DNA from: an uncultured Muribaculaceae bacterium
GTDB lineage: Bacteria; Bacteroidota; Bacteroidia; Bacteroidales; Muribaculaceae
Reading direction: 5' to 3'
Assembly (NCBI GenBank): GCA_944321685.1
Contig: CALUMH010000010.1
Span: forward strand, 19,093 to 83,092
DNA: 64,000 bases
The position numbers and the translations under genes were made by a program. Shown piece after piece: positions 18,764-27,174 of this stretch; positions within the stretch are counted from its first letter, which is position 1; the number at the start of each line of letters is the position of its first letter. The notes beneath the pieces were generated by a model that saw nothing but the letters and a program-made list of their open reading frames with translations, was not told where the DNA came from and searched no databases.

Positions 18764-18795
18764 CAAAATTAATCATTTGCCTTGCAACCTGCAAA
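18764..18795 (-). promoter_or_regulatory. Promoter of fprA
   Basis: Minus strand TTTG (18795-18792), 20 bp spacer, TAATTTTG (18771-18764). Confidence 0.8.
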
Positions 18796-18827
18796 ATTTA
18801 AATTGTGGGCAGAGGCAGTAAAGAGCA

Positions 18828-18859
18828 TTTGCCTAATTAGCGGAATTAGCCTAATTTTG
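18828..18859 (+). promoter_or_regulatory. Promoter of miaB
   Basis: TTTG (18828-18831), 20 bp, TAATTTTG (18852-18859). The first ATG follows 12 bp after the -7 element, so the miaB mRNA would be nearly leaderless. Confidence 0.8.
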
Positions 18860-18870
18860 CATAAAAACTT

Positions 18871-20217
18871 ATGGTGATGGCTGAAACTAAGAAATTATAT
18901 ATTGAAACCTACGGTTGCCAAATGAATGTTGCCGACAGCGAGGTTGTGGCCGCCGTGATGGGTATGGCCGGATATGAGACTGTCGATGAGCAAGATGGTT
19001 GTGATGCTATATTTATCAATACTTGTTCGATACGCGATAATGCCGAGCAGAAAATTTTTTCACGACTTGCGCAGCTCAATGCTTTGCGCCGTAAGCATGG
19101 CCAGCATTTCATAATAGGTATATTGGGCTGCATGGCCGAGCGTGTGAAAGAGCAGCTTATTGACGAATATGGTGTGGATATTGTGGCAGGCCCTGATGCT
19201 TATCTCGACTTGCCCGACCTTGTGGCTGCCGCCGAACAGGGAGAAAAGGCCATTAATATAGAATTGTCAACGGTGGAGACTTACCGTGATGTGATACCCA
19301 AGCGCATAGGCGGCAACCGCATAAGTGGTTTCATAAGCATTATGCGTGGGTGCAATAATTTCTGTTCATATTGCATTGTGCCATATACCCGCGGACGCGA
19401 ACGCAGCCGCGAGCCGCAAAGTATTCTCAATGAACTTGCCGACTTGCAGCGTCGCGGTTTCAAAGAGGTGACGTTGCTGGGGCAGAATGTGAATTCATAT
19501 AATTATAAAGATGAAACTACGGGCGAAACAACCGGTTTTGCGCAACTGCTTACCATGGTGGCCGATGCCGCACCTGAGATGCGGGTGCGCTTCACCACTT
19601 CGCACCCCAAGGATATGAGCGATGAGATAATCAATGCCATTGCGAGCCGCAAAAACATATGCAACCACATTCACCTGCCGGTGCAATCGGGCAGTAACAG
19701 TGTGCTGAAAGCCATGAACCGCAAGTACACTCGCGAGTGGTATCTCGACCGTATTCGTGCCATACGCACAGCCATACCCGGTTGCGGCATTTCGACCGAT
19801 ATGTTCACCGGTTTCCATGGCGAGACCGAAGATGATTTCGAACAAACGCTTAGCTTGATGCGTGAAGTGGGGTTTGATGCGGCGTTCATGTTCAAGTATT
19901 CTGAACGTCCCGGTACTTATGCATCGAAATATTTGCCCGATGATGTGCCTGAGGAAGTGAAAATCGACCGCCTTAACCGCATGATAGCCTTGCAAAATGA
20001 ATTATCGGTTGAAAGCAACCGTCGCGACGTAGGGCATACTTTCGAGGTACTTGTGGAAGGGTATTCCCGCAGGTCGAGAGCCGATATGTTTGGCCGCACA
20101 CAGCAAAACAAGGTGGTGGTGTTCCCGACGGTGCCTGATGTGCATATCGGCGATACAATCACCGCCAAGGTTACCGATTGCTCGTCGGCAACTCTGATAG
20201 GGGAGTTGGTTCAATAA
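18871..20217 (+). CDS. miaB: tRNA-2-methylthio-N6-dimethylallyladenosine synthase
   Basis: A radical SAM methylthiotransferase (448 residues) that modifies i6A37 of tRNAs. The N-terminal UPF0004 domain supplies Cys16, Cys52 and Cys87 for the second Fe-S cluster. The radical SAM triad is GCNNFCSYC (Cys161, Cys165, Cys168), followed by PYTRGRERSREP. A C-terminal TRAM domain (about 380-448) binds RNA. The promoter puts the mRNA start only a few bases before the ATG at 18871, so a start at the second ATG, 18877, is also possible. An MFS gene follows 19 bp later and may be co-transcribed. Confidence 0.96.
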   Translation: MVMAETKKLYIETYGCQMNVADSEVVAAVMGMAGYETVDEQDGCDAIFINTCSIRDNAEQKIFSRLAQLNALRRKHGQHFIIGILGCMAERVKEQLIDEYGVDIVAGPDAYLDLPDLVAAAEQGEKAINIELSTVETYRDVIPKRIGGNRISGFISIMRGCNNFCSYCIVPYTRGRERSREPQSILNELADLQRRGFKEVTLLGQNVNSYNYKDETTGETTGFAQLLTMVADAAPEMRVRFTTSHPKDMSDEIINAIASRKNICNHIHLPVQSGSNSVLKAMNRKYTREWYLDRIRAIRTAIPGCGISTDMFTGFHGETEDDFEQTLSLMREVGFDAAFMFKYSERPGTYASKYLPDDVPEEVKIDRLNRMIALQNELSVESNRRDVGHTFEVLVEGYSRRSRADMFGRTQQNKVVVFPTVPDVHIGDTITAKVTDCSSATLIGELVQ

Positions 20218-20236
20218 AAGAATAAAACAGCAGGCT

Positions 20237-21421
20237 ATGGAAGAGGTTAAGGAACGCTTGTGGAACGGTAATTTCGTGAAAGTGTGCATAGGCAACTTTA
20301 TGCTGTATTTTGCGTTTTACTTAATCATGCCCCTGCTGCCTCTTTATTTGCACGATACTTTCAATGCCGGGGAGCAGATGATAGGCATAGTGCTGGCAGG
20401 ATATACCGTCACAGCCTTGATTATTCGCCCGTTTGGCGGTTATATCGTGGATAGCTTCCCGCGCAAGAAGGTGCTGATGCTGTGCTATTTTGCATTCTTC
20501 ATCTTTTTTGCCGGGTATTTTCTTGCATGGACGGTGCTGCTTTTTGCCATAATACGCACGTTGCACGGGTTTGCATTCGGTTCGACCTCGGTGGCCATAA
20601 GCACCATGGCGATTGACGTGCTGTACCCGAGCCGCCGTGCCGAAGGGATAGGGTATTATGGGCTTAGCAATAATCTTGCGATGGCCATCGGGCCCACCAT
20701 AGCCATATATATGTATGGCATAGTGCCCGATTTCCATTATATGTTTGCCATGTCGTTGGTAACTTCGGGTATAGGTCTTATATTCCTGTCGAGGGTAAAA
20801 CCGCGCGAACGTCAGTCGGTAAAGGAGAAACCGCCCATGTCGCTCGACCGCTTTTTCTTGCTGAGAGGTTGGCGCGAAGGTGTTACTTTGGCCTGTTTCT
20901 CGTTCAGTTACGGCGTGTTATCTACTTATCTTGCCATATATGGCGAAAAAGAGTTGGGCATAACCGATGGCACAGGCACATTTTTTATGTTGCTGGCGAT
21001 AGGGCTTATAGCGTCGCGGCTGCTTGGCGGCCGGTCGTTGCGCAAAGGGAAAATCACGCAGAATGCCGGAGTCGGCATGACGTTGTCGCTCATTGGTTAC
21101 ACGCTTTTTGCACTTGTCGAAGCTCCGTGGGCATATTATTCGGCTGCCATGATTATAGGTCTTGGCAACGGACATATGTGTCCTGCTTACCAAACAATGT
21201 TCATAAACCTTGCTCCCAATTCGCAGCGCGGCACTGCCAATAGTTCGTTTCTCACCTCATGGGACGTGGGGCTTGGGCTTGGGGTGCTTGTGGGCGGCTG
21301 GGCTGCCGAGTTTATCGGTTATCATGGCGCATTTGAAATTTCGGCAGCCGTCAATGCCGTCGGCGTCATAGGTTTTTTCATGTATGTCCGCCGCAATTAT
21401 CTTGCTAACCGCTTAAGGTAG
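20237..21421 (+). CDS. MFS transporter, substrate unknown
   Basis: 394 residues with about 12 hydrophobic helices. It has a clear MFS motif A-like loop between helices 2 and 3 (RPFGGYIVDSFPRKKVL) and a second one in the C-terminal half (GGRSLRKGK). A well-conserved central part reads HGFAFGSTSVAISTMAIDV. The family is common in Bacteroidales as a drug or metabolite exporter, but nothing here identifies the substrate. It lies 19 bp after miaB. Confidence 0.85.
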   Translation: MEEVKERLWNGNFVKVCIGNFMLYFAFYLIMPLLPLYLHDTFNAGEQMIGIVLAGYTVTALIIRPFGGYIVDSFPRKKVLMLCYFAFFIFFAGYFLAWTVLLFAIIRTLHGFAFGSTSVAISTMAIDVLYPSRRAEGIGYYGLSNNLAMAIGPTIAIYMYGIVPDFHYMFAMSLVTSGIGLIFLSRVKPRERQSVKEKPPMSLDRFFLLRGWREGVTLACFSFSYGVLSTYLAIYGEKELGITDGTGTFFMLLAIGLIASRLLGGRSLRKGKITQNAGVGMTLSLIGYTLFALVEAPWAYYSAAMIIGLGNGHMCPAYQTMFINLAPNSQRGTANSSFLTSWDVGLGLGVLVGGWAAEFIGYHGAFEISAAVNAVGVIGFFMYVRRNYLANRLR

Positions 21422-21471
21422 AGGTGCCTGTAAAGGTCTGCTTAAATGTTACCGTAATGTTACGCCGTTTT

Positions 21472-21503
21472 TTTGCGGCATCGGTTATTTGCTTTTAATT
21501 TTG
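21472..21503 (+). promoter_or_regulatory. Promoter of the porin gene
   Basis: TTTG (21472-21475), 20 bp, TAATTTTG (21496-21503). A second TAATTTTG at 21516-21523 overlaps the transcribed start and lacks a partner -33. Confidence 0.7.
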
Positions 21504-21526
21504 CGGTATAATTGTTAATTTTGAGC

Positions 21527-22591
21527 ATGATGAAAATTCGACACACTGTCCTGGTTGCTGTTTTGTTGGCCTTGCTTACCACATTTACCGCACGTGCCGA
21601 CGATGATGATGACGATGATGACGAAGAGGAAATGGCAAAAACCGAGAAAGTGGATTACCGTCCGAGGATAAACGGAACCATACGTGCAAAATACGAGTAT
21701 CAGCCTCAAATATCGTCGGGTCGTTTTCAAGTGCGCAATGCACGTGTGAGCATAACCGGCAATGTGCATAAGACGGTGTCATATAAAGCCGAAATCGACC
21801 TTTCCGACGAAGGGCAGATAAAAATGCTTGATGCCTTTGCCCGATGGAAACCCATCGACGGTGGTGCGTTTACCATAGGGCAGATGCGCGTGCCGTTCAC
21901 CATCGATGCGCACCGTTCGCCGCACCAGCAATATTTTGCCAATCGTTCATTCATAGCCAAGCAGGTGGGTAATGTGCGCGATGTGGGTGCAACGTTGGGG
22001 TATGAATTCGACCCGCTTTTCCCCATAATCCTTGAGGCAGGCGTGTTTAACGGCTCTGGATTGACCAACCAAAAGGATTTTTGGAACAGTCAGATAAACT
22101 TTTCGGCAAAAGCACAGTTCAGGTTTACCGATGAGATCAATTTTGTGCTCAGTGTGCAGAAGATACGCCCCGAAACTATCAATATATATATGTATGATGC
22201 AGGCATCACATGGAAGTGGAACAACTGGACGGCTGAAGCCGAGGTTCTGCAAAAGGTGTATTCCGATGACAGTTTCCAATCGGTGCAGGCTGTTGACGCA
22301 TTTGTCAATTACGACTTCATGATACGCAAGAAGTTGCTTCACAAGATTTCGGCTCTTGCCCGTTTCGACTATATGGGCGACCACAGCGACGGTACGCTAA
22401 ATGAGCAGGGAAAACTGTATATTACCGATTACGAGCGCAAGCGTCTCACCGCCGGTGTCACCCTGAGCATAGCCAAACCGTTTATTGCCGACTTACGTCT
22501 TAATTACGAGCAATATTTCTATAACGAAGGCGCACAAGTCAAGGTCTCGGAACAAAACAAGATTGTGGCCGAGGTGATGATTCGTTTCTAA
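21527..22591 (+). CDS. Phosphate-selective porin O/P-like outer membrane protein
   Basis: A predicted outer-membrane beta barrel of 354 residues. A signal peptide (MMKIRHTVLVAVLLALLTTFTARA) is followed by a run of about twelve Asp/Glu residues. Then come amphipathic strands typical of OprO/OprP-like porins (RPRINGTIRAKYEYQP, RFQVRNARVSITGNV, YKAEIDLSD). The last residue is Phe (EVMIRF), as expected for BAM-dependent barrels. The acidic stretch right after the signal sequence is unusual and could bind divalent cations. ATG 21527 or 21530 is preferred because the promoter lies at 21472-21503. Confidence 0.82.
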   Translation: MMKIRHTVLVAVLLALLTTFTARADDDDDDDDEEEMAKTEKVDYRPRINGTIRAKYEYQPQISSGRFQVRNARVSITGNVHKTVSYKAEIDLSDEGQIKMLDAFARWKPIDGGAFTIGQMRVPFTIDAHRSPHQQYFANRSFIAKQVGNVRDVGATLGYEFDPLFPIILEAGVFNGSGLTNQKDFWNSQINFSAKAQFRFTDEINFVLSVQKIRPETINIYMYDAGITWKWNNWTAEAEVLQKVYSDDSFQSVQAVDAFVNYDFMIRKKLLHKISALARFDYMGDHSDGTLNEQGKLYITDYERKRLTAGVTLSIAKPFIADLRLNYEQYFYNEGAQVKVSEQNKIVAEVMIRF

Positions 22592-22614
22592 ATCTCTTTC
22601 ACAGGATTGGGTAA

Positions 22615-23532
22615 TTATCGGTGGCAGATGTTTCGCGGGTGGTGCGAGAGTATTTCTTGGCGCAGGCGCGAGCGGTCGATGTGTACATAAATTTCGGTGG
22701 TGGTTATGCTTTCGTGCCCCAGCATCTGTTGTATGGCCCGCAGGTTGGCTCCGCCTTCAAGCAGGTGGGTGGCAAATGAATGTCGCAGTGTGTGAGGGCT
22801 GACATTTTTCCTGATGCCTGCCAGTTCGCATAAGCCTTTGATTATGTAAAACACCATCACGCGGGTCAGTTTCCCACCGCGGCGGTTGAGGAACAATATG
22901 TCGCCACAGCCGCGTTTCACAGTAAGTTTTGAACGGTATTGGTCTAAGTATTTTTGTATTTCCGAGAGTGCCACTTGTGATATCGGCACGAGCCGCTGCT
23001 TGTTGCCTTTCCCTTCTACTATGATATATTCGTCATCGGCATAGACTTGTGAAATGCGTAACCCCACGAGTTCGCTCACTCGCAGTCCGCAGCCATAAAG
23101 CGTTTCGATTATTGCGCGGTTGCGTTGCCCTTCGGGGGCATTAAGGTCGATGGCGGCAATCATTTTGTCGATTTCTTCTACCGTGAGCACCGAAGGCAAT
23201 TCGCGCCCGAGCCGTGGCGACTCGATGAGCAGGGTAGGGTTGTGTTCGATGTATCCGTCTATCTTCAAGTATTTGTAAAATGTCTTTATCCCCGACAGTA
23301 TCCGGGCTTGCGAGCGTGGCGAAATGCCCACGTCGTGCAGGCCGCTTAGGAAGTTATGCAAGTCGTCTTCGGTGGCATCGGCCGGCGAGCGGCGGTCGTC
23401 GTGCAGGTAGGTGAGCAGTTTCTGCACGTCGTCGGTGTATGCCTCCACGGTGTTGCGCGACAGCCCCCGTTCCATCATCAGATAGGTGCCGAAACGCCGC
23501 ATCACGTCGTCGATATCGTAAATCTCTTTCAT
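22615..23532 (-). CDS. xerD: Tyrosine recombinase XerD
   Basis: A 305-residue chromosome-dimer-resolution recombinase. The N-terminal SAM-like core-binding domain (about 1-95) contains ERGLSRNTVEAYTDDV. The catalytic domain shows Arg in YGCGLRVSELVGL, His-X-X-Arg in HTLRHSFATHLLEGGA, His in LGHESITTTEIY and the Tyr nucleophile in that last motif. It has housekeeping length and no adjacent mobile genes. It is convergent with the porin gene. Confidence 0.93.
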   Translation of the reverse strand: MKEIYDIDDVMRRFGTYLMMERGLSRNTVEAYTDDVQKLLTYLHDDRRSPADATEDDLHNFLSGLHDVGISPRSQARILSGIKTFYKYLKIDGYIEHNPTLLIESPRLGRELPSVLTVEEIDKMIAAIDLNAPEGQRNRAIIETLYGCGLRVSELVGLRISQVYADDEYIIVEGKGNKQRLVPISQVALSEIQKYLDQYRSKLTVKRGCGDILFLNRRGGKLTRVMVFYIIKGLCELAGIRKNVSPHTLRHSFATHLLEGGANLRAIQQMLGHESITTTEIYVHIDRSRLRQEILSHHPRNICHR

Positions 23533-23682
23533 GGAGGCAAAGTTACTTAATCAATCACTCATAACATTTGCCCCGAGCAAAAAATTATGTGCAGCTTGGG
23601 GTTTTGGTGCAGAAAGGTCAAACTCATAACAGATAAGTCAAGTGTGATTTGACTTGTTGCGTAGTATAGGTTGTCTTTTGCT

Positions 23683-23714
23683 TTTGGATAATTTAAAATA
23701 TGGTATTAATTTTG
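23683..23714 (+). promoter_or_regulatory. Promoter of the Panacea pair
   Basis: TTTG (23683-23686), 20 bp, TAATTTTG (23707-23714), 29 bp before the ATG at 23744. Confidence 0.75.
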
Positions 23715-23743
23715 CAATGATTGATTTAAGATGATGCAAAACT

Positions 23744-24274
23744 ATGATTAACGACCTAAACATAAAAGATGTAGCAGTGTACATCGGGCTTTCTTCTGTA
23801 ACGAAGGGGCTTTCGATTAGCCCATTGAAATTGCAAAAATTGCTTTATTATGCACAGGCCTGGTTCATGGTTTTTAATGGAAGAGAAAGCACTTTGTTTT
23901 GCGATGTTCCGCAGGCTTGGGTTAACGGTCCTGTGTATCCTGTCATTTATTATGCCTATAAAGACAAAGCAGCCAATATGTGTGACCATTTGGACAGTTA
24001 TGCTTTCTATGATGGCGATGCTTTAGAAGGATTGCAAAAGATTTCTGACAAGTTGAGCCTTGATACCGAGCAGCAAGAATTGTTGGAGTCTGTTGTAATG
24101 ATGTATGGCAAATTGAGCCAGAATCAATTGATATGGCTTACACATTCAGAACAGCCTTGGGCAGATGCCCGTAGCGGTCTTGCTCCTTATGAGAGGTCGG
24201 AACGTGAAATATCACTGGACACGATGCATGATTATTATTTGGCCCGACATACAAGGAATAAGCAAAAAACATGA
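23744..24274 (+). CDS. Panacea (SocA-like, DUF4065) domain protein, probable antitoxin
   Basis: 176 residues. The Panacea core is visible: LSISPLKLQKLLYYAQAW (about 26-43), FCDVPQAWVNGPVYPVIYYAYK (about 53-74) and, near the end, the QLIWLTHSEQPWADAR segment. Panacea domains are antitoxin modules that neutralise many unrelated toxins (SocA, PanA). The next gene starts inside its stop codon (ATGA), the usual spacing of a toxin-antitoxin pair. The pair has its own promoter and stands between housekeeping genes. Antitoxin function is inferred from family and layout. Confidence 0.8.
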   Translation: MINDLNIKDVAVYIGLSSVTKGLSISPLKLQKLLYYAQAWFMVFNGRESTLFCDVPQAWVNGPVYPVIYYAYKDKAANMCDHLDSYAFYDGDALEGLQKISDKLSLDTEQQELLESVVMMYGKLSQNQLIWLTHSEQPWADARSGLAPYERSEREISLDTMHDYYLARHTRNKQKT

Positions 24275-24780
24275 AACTTGACGTTGAAGATGTGTTTGAT
24301 GCCGATAATTTTAAGACCATCAACACGCGAGATAAATTCGATAAAGAACTTTCGATAGATGATGTGAGATTGTCAAGCGACATTCCCATCGTTGTAAGGT
24401 ATGATTATGTTGATTTGGGGAAAACAGAATATCACTTCAGGCAGACATTTACTCATGAAGATACCAAAGGGTATTTTGAGAAAATGAAAACATTTGCAGG
24501 TAAAAGCATAAATGCTTTACTTCAAGAATCAAGAACTCATCACTTTTATAGAAGTGAGTTAAAGGGTAATTTATTAAGAGCCGTACGAAAAGTTCTGCCG
24601 AAATCTATCGATACTAATCAAATCATATATCACTTCGGATTATATGAAAGTGAGAAATGGGCAGATCGTGAAACCGATACAAGATGCTCGCGGGTTTATT
24701 TTATGCTTGGAACATATGGTCATATATACATTTTGTTCTTTGACCCGTATCATGAATTGAATCCTATGCGGAAACCTTAA
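24271..24780 (+). CDS. Unrecognised partner of the Panacea protein, candidate toxin
   Basis: 169 residues, ATGA-overlapping the Panacea gene. I do not recognise a catalytic motif. Visible features are an acidic N-terminal part (LDVEDVFDADNF), a basic HHFYRSELKGNLLRAVRKVLPK stretch (conserved-looking H-x-x-RSEL) and a C-terminal YGHIYILFFDPYHELNP with a DPYHE motif reminiscent of compact nuclease-like folds. No signal peptide or membrane helix is seen. A toxin role is inferred from position only. Confidence 0.55.
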   Translation: MKLDVEDVFDADNFKTINTRDKFDKELSIDDVRLSSDIPIVVRYDYVDLGKTEYHFRQTFTHEDTKGYFEKMKTFAGKSINALLQESRTHHFYRSELKGNLLRAVRKVLPKSIDTNQIIYHFGLYESEKWADRETDTRCSRVYFMLGTYGHIYILFFDPYHELNPMRKP

Positions 24781-24819
24781 TAAAGTTTAATCTGCATTCC
24801 GAAATCTGCAGGGCGTTTT

Positions 24820-24851
24820 TTTGCAATTGCGGTAGGCTTGCACTATATTTG
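24820..24851 (+). promoter_or_regulatory. Promoter of carboxynorspermidine synthase
   Basis: TTTG (24820-24823), 20 bp, TATATTTG (24844-24851), 38 bp before the start codon. Confidence 0.8.
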
Positions 24852-24889
24852 TAACATCATAATCATTAAAATAACAATACGAGTAAAAA

Positions 24890-26086
24890 ATGAGCAAGGT
24901 ATTGATTATCGGAGCCGGCGGCGTGGGAACCGTGGTTGCCCATAAGTGTGCCCAAAATCCCGATGTGTTCAACGAGATTGTGCTTGCTTCGCGCACCCGC
25001 AGCAAGTGTGATGCCGTGGCCAAGGCTATAGGCAAGGACAATGTGACCACCGACAGCGTGGATGCCGACAGCGTGGAGCAACTTGTGGCTCTGTTCAACA
25101 AGCACCGCCCCGACATAGTGATTAACGTGGCATTGCCATACCAAGACCTTACCATAATGGATGCGTGCCTTGAGTGTGGCGTGAACTACCTGGACACTGC
25201 CAATTATGAGCCTAAGGACGAGGCCCATTTTGAATATAGCTGGCAGTGGGCTTACAAGGAGCGTTTCGAGAAAGCCGGACTGACTGCAATATTGGGTTGC
25301 GGTTTCGATCCAGGTGTGTCGGGTGTTTACACGGCTTATGCCGCAAAGCATCACTTCGGCCGCATCGATTACCTCGACATTGTTGACTGCAACGCAGGCA
25401 ACCACGGCAAGGCTTTCGCCACCAATTTCAATCCCGAAATCAACATACGCGAAATTACCCAAAAGGGTAAGTATTACGAAGATGGCAAGTGGATCGAGAC
25501 TGAGCCGCAAGAGATACACAAGACGCTTAATTATCCCAACATCGGCCCGCGTGAATCTTACTTGCTTTATCACGAGGAGCTTGAATCGCTGGTGAAGAAT
25601 TTCCCTACCATTAAGCGTGCGCGGTTCTGGATGACCTTCGGGCAGGAATACCTTACTCACCTGCGTGTGATACAAGACATAGGCATGGCAAGCATCGAGC
25701 CTATCATGTATGAAGGCCGTGAGATAGTGCCGTTGCAATTCCTTAAAGCCGTATTACCAAACCCGAAAGAGCTGGGCGAGAATTACCACGGCGAGACTTC
25801 GATAGGTTGCCGTATTCGCGGCATCGATAAGGAGGGCAAGCCTCTCACTTACTATATTTACAACAATTGCAGCCACGAAGCTGCTTATAAGGAAACCGGA
25901 ATGCAGGCAGTGAGCTACACTACCGGCGTACCGGCAATGACCGGCGCGATGATGTTCCTCAAGGGGCTGTGGAAACGCCCCGGAGTGTATAACGTGGAAG
26001 AGTTCGATCCCGATCCGTTCCTCGACGTGCTCAACCACCAAGGCCTTCCCTGGCACGAAATCTTTAACGGCGACCTGGAGCTGTAA
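24890..26086 (+). CDS. Carboxynorspermidine synthase (saccharopine dehydrogenase-like)
   Basis: A 398-residue NADPH-dependent enzyme that joins aspartate semialdehyde to a diamine, giving carboxy(nor)spermidine for NspC. The Rossmann motif is IIGAGGVGTVVAHK (6-19). The substrate region includes YLDTANYEP and GCGFDPGVSG, and the C-terminal half of the saccharopine dehydrogenase fold follows. The closest relatives by motif are CANSDH proteins of Bacteroidales and not lysine-pathway enzymes, but lysine-type saccharopine dehydrogenase is not excluded. It is monocistronic between its promoter (24820-24851) and a terminator (26110-26150). Confidence 0.85.
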   Translation: MSKVLIIGAGGVGTVVAHKCAQNPDVFNEIVLASRTRSKCDAVAKAIGKDNVTTDSVDADSVEQLVALFNKHRPDIVINVALPYQDLTIMDACLECGVNYLDTANYEPKDEAHFEYSWQWAYKERFEKAGLTAILGCGFDPGVSGVYTAYAAKHHFGRIDYLDIVDCNAGNHGKAFATNFNPEINIREITQKGKYYEDGKWIETEPQEIHKTLNYPNIGPRESYLLYHEELESLVKNFPTIKRARFWMTFGQEYLTHLRVIQDIGMASIEPIMYEGREIVPLQFLKAVLPNPKELGENYHGETSIGCRIRGIDKEGKPLTYYIYNNCSHEAAYKETGMQAVSYTTGVPAMTGAMMFLKGLWKRPGVYNVEEFDPDPFLDVLNHQGLPWHEIFNGDLEL

Positions 26087-26109
26087 ATATTACATACGAG
26101 ATATTTTTT

Positions 26110-26150
26110 ATTGCCGCAAGTGTGGGAACATATTTGCGGCAATATTTTTT
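26110..26150 (+). terminator. Terminator after carboxynorspermidine synthase
   Basis: ATTGCCGCAA (26110-26119) pairs with TTGCGGCAAT (26134-26143), followed by ATTTTTTT. Confidence 0.85.
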
Positions 26151-26195
26151 TGTGTAATTTTGCGGGCGTTTAACCATTAGACACTTATAATTGCG

Positions 26196-27116
26196 ATGAA
26201 CGACAAGGTTAAGGGGTATCTGCTTGGGGCGGTTGCGGCTGCCACGTATGGAATGAATCCACTGTTTGCGCTTCCGCTATATGCCGATGGCATGGATGCC
26301 GACTCGGTGCTTTTCTTTCGTTATCTGTTTGCCATTCCCATGCTTGGGGCTATGATATTGTTCCGCGGACGGAGTTTCAAGGTAACGATGCATGACACGT
26401 TGAGGCTTGTTTTCATGGGTATAATGGTTGCAGCCTCGTCGTTGGCGTTGTTTTTAAGTTATAATTACATGGCGGCAGGTATAGCCTCGACCATGCTTTT
26501 TGTCTATCCGATACTTGTAGCTGTTATAATGGTGCTGTTTTATAAGGAGAAGCCGTCGTTGCTTACTATGCTGTGCATAGTGCTTGCCATCAGTGGAATA
26601 GCCCTGCTTTACCGCGGCGGTGACGGCACGACGTTGAGCCTTGCCGGAACGTTGCTTGTGTTCCTGTCGGCATTGACTTATGCCATTTACATTGTTGGTG
26701 TGAACCACAGTTCGCTGAAAGATGTTGCCACGCTCACTGTCACGTTTTATGTGCTGTTATTCGGCGTGGGGCTGTTCCTTGTACGCATATTGCTCGGTGA
26801 CGGGCTTACTGTTCCCACCCGGTGGTATTTGTGGGGAAATGCCGTTGCTTTGGCCTTGTTCCCGACGGCTATATCGTTCCTGTGCACGACGAGTGCCATA
26901 AAATACATCGGTTCCACTCCGACGGCCATACTTGGCGCGCTCGAACCGGTGACGGCTGTTATTATAGGCGTGACGGTATTTGGCGAAGCATTCACGTTGC
27001 GCGAGGGTGTGGGACTTGTGCTTATAGTCACGGCAGTGACATTGGTGATAGCCGGAGGCAGTGTGTCGCACGTGCTGTTGCGCTTTCGCAAGCTGTTTCC
27101 GCGTCTGCGTCGTTAA
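26196..27116 (+). CDS. EamA/DMT-family transporter
   Basis: 306 residues with ten hydrophobic helices in two EamA repeats (about 5-135 and 150-290). The first helix reads YLLGAVAAATYGMNP. The signature end of repeat two, LGALEPVTAVIIGVTVFGE, is clear. Members export amino acids, purines or other metabolites. Nothing here gives the substrate. A TAATTTTG at 26155-26162 is a plausible -7 element just upstream, although its -33 is poor. Confidence 0.85.
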   Translation: MNDKVKGYLLGAVAAATYGMNPLFALPLYADGMDADSVLFFRYLFAIPMLGAMILFRGRSFKVTMHDTLRLVFMGIMVAASSLALFLSYNYMAAGIASTMLFVYPILVAVIMVLFYKEKPSLLTMLCIVLAISGIALLYRGGDGTTLSLAGTLLVFLSALTYAIYIVGVNHSSLKDVATLTVTFYVLLFGVGLFLVRILLGDGLTVPTRWYLWGNAVALALFPTAISFLCTTSAIKYIGSTPTAILGALEPVTAVIIGVTVFGEAFTLREGVGLVLIVTAVTLVIAGGSVSHVLLRFRKLFPRLRR

Positions 27117-27174
27117 GCGGTTGGGTGGGCATACCGGGAGATTTTCAATGATTTGCAAAATGGCGGCGCTGAAC

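Noticed and set aside
22615..23532. Considered as integrase of a second mobile element
   Set aside because: Has the length and motifs of housekeeping XerD, with no attachment repeats or element genes nearby.
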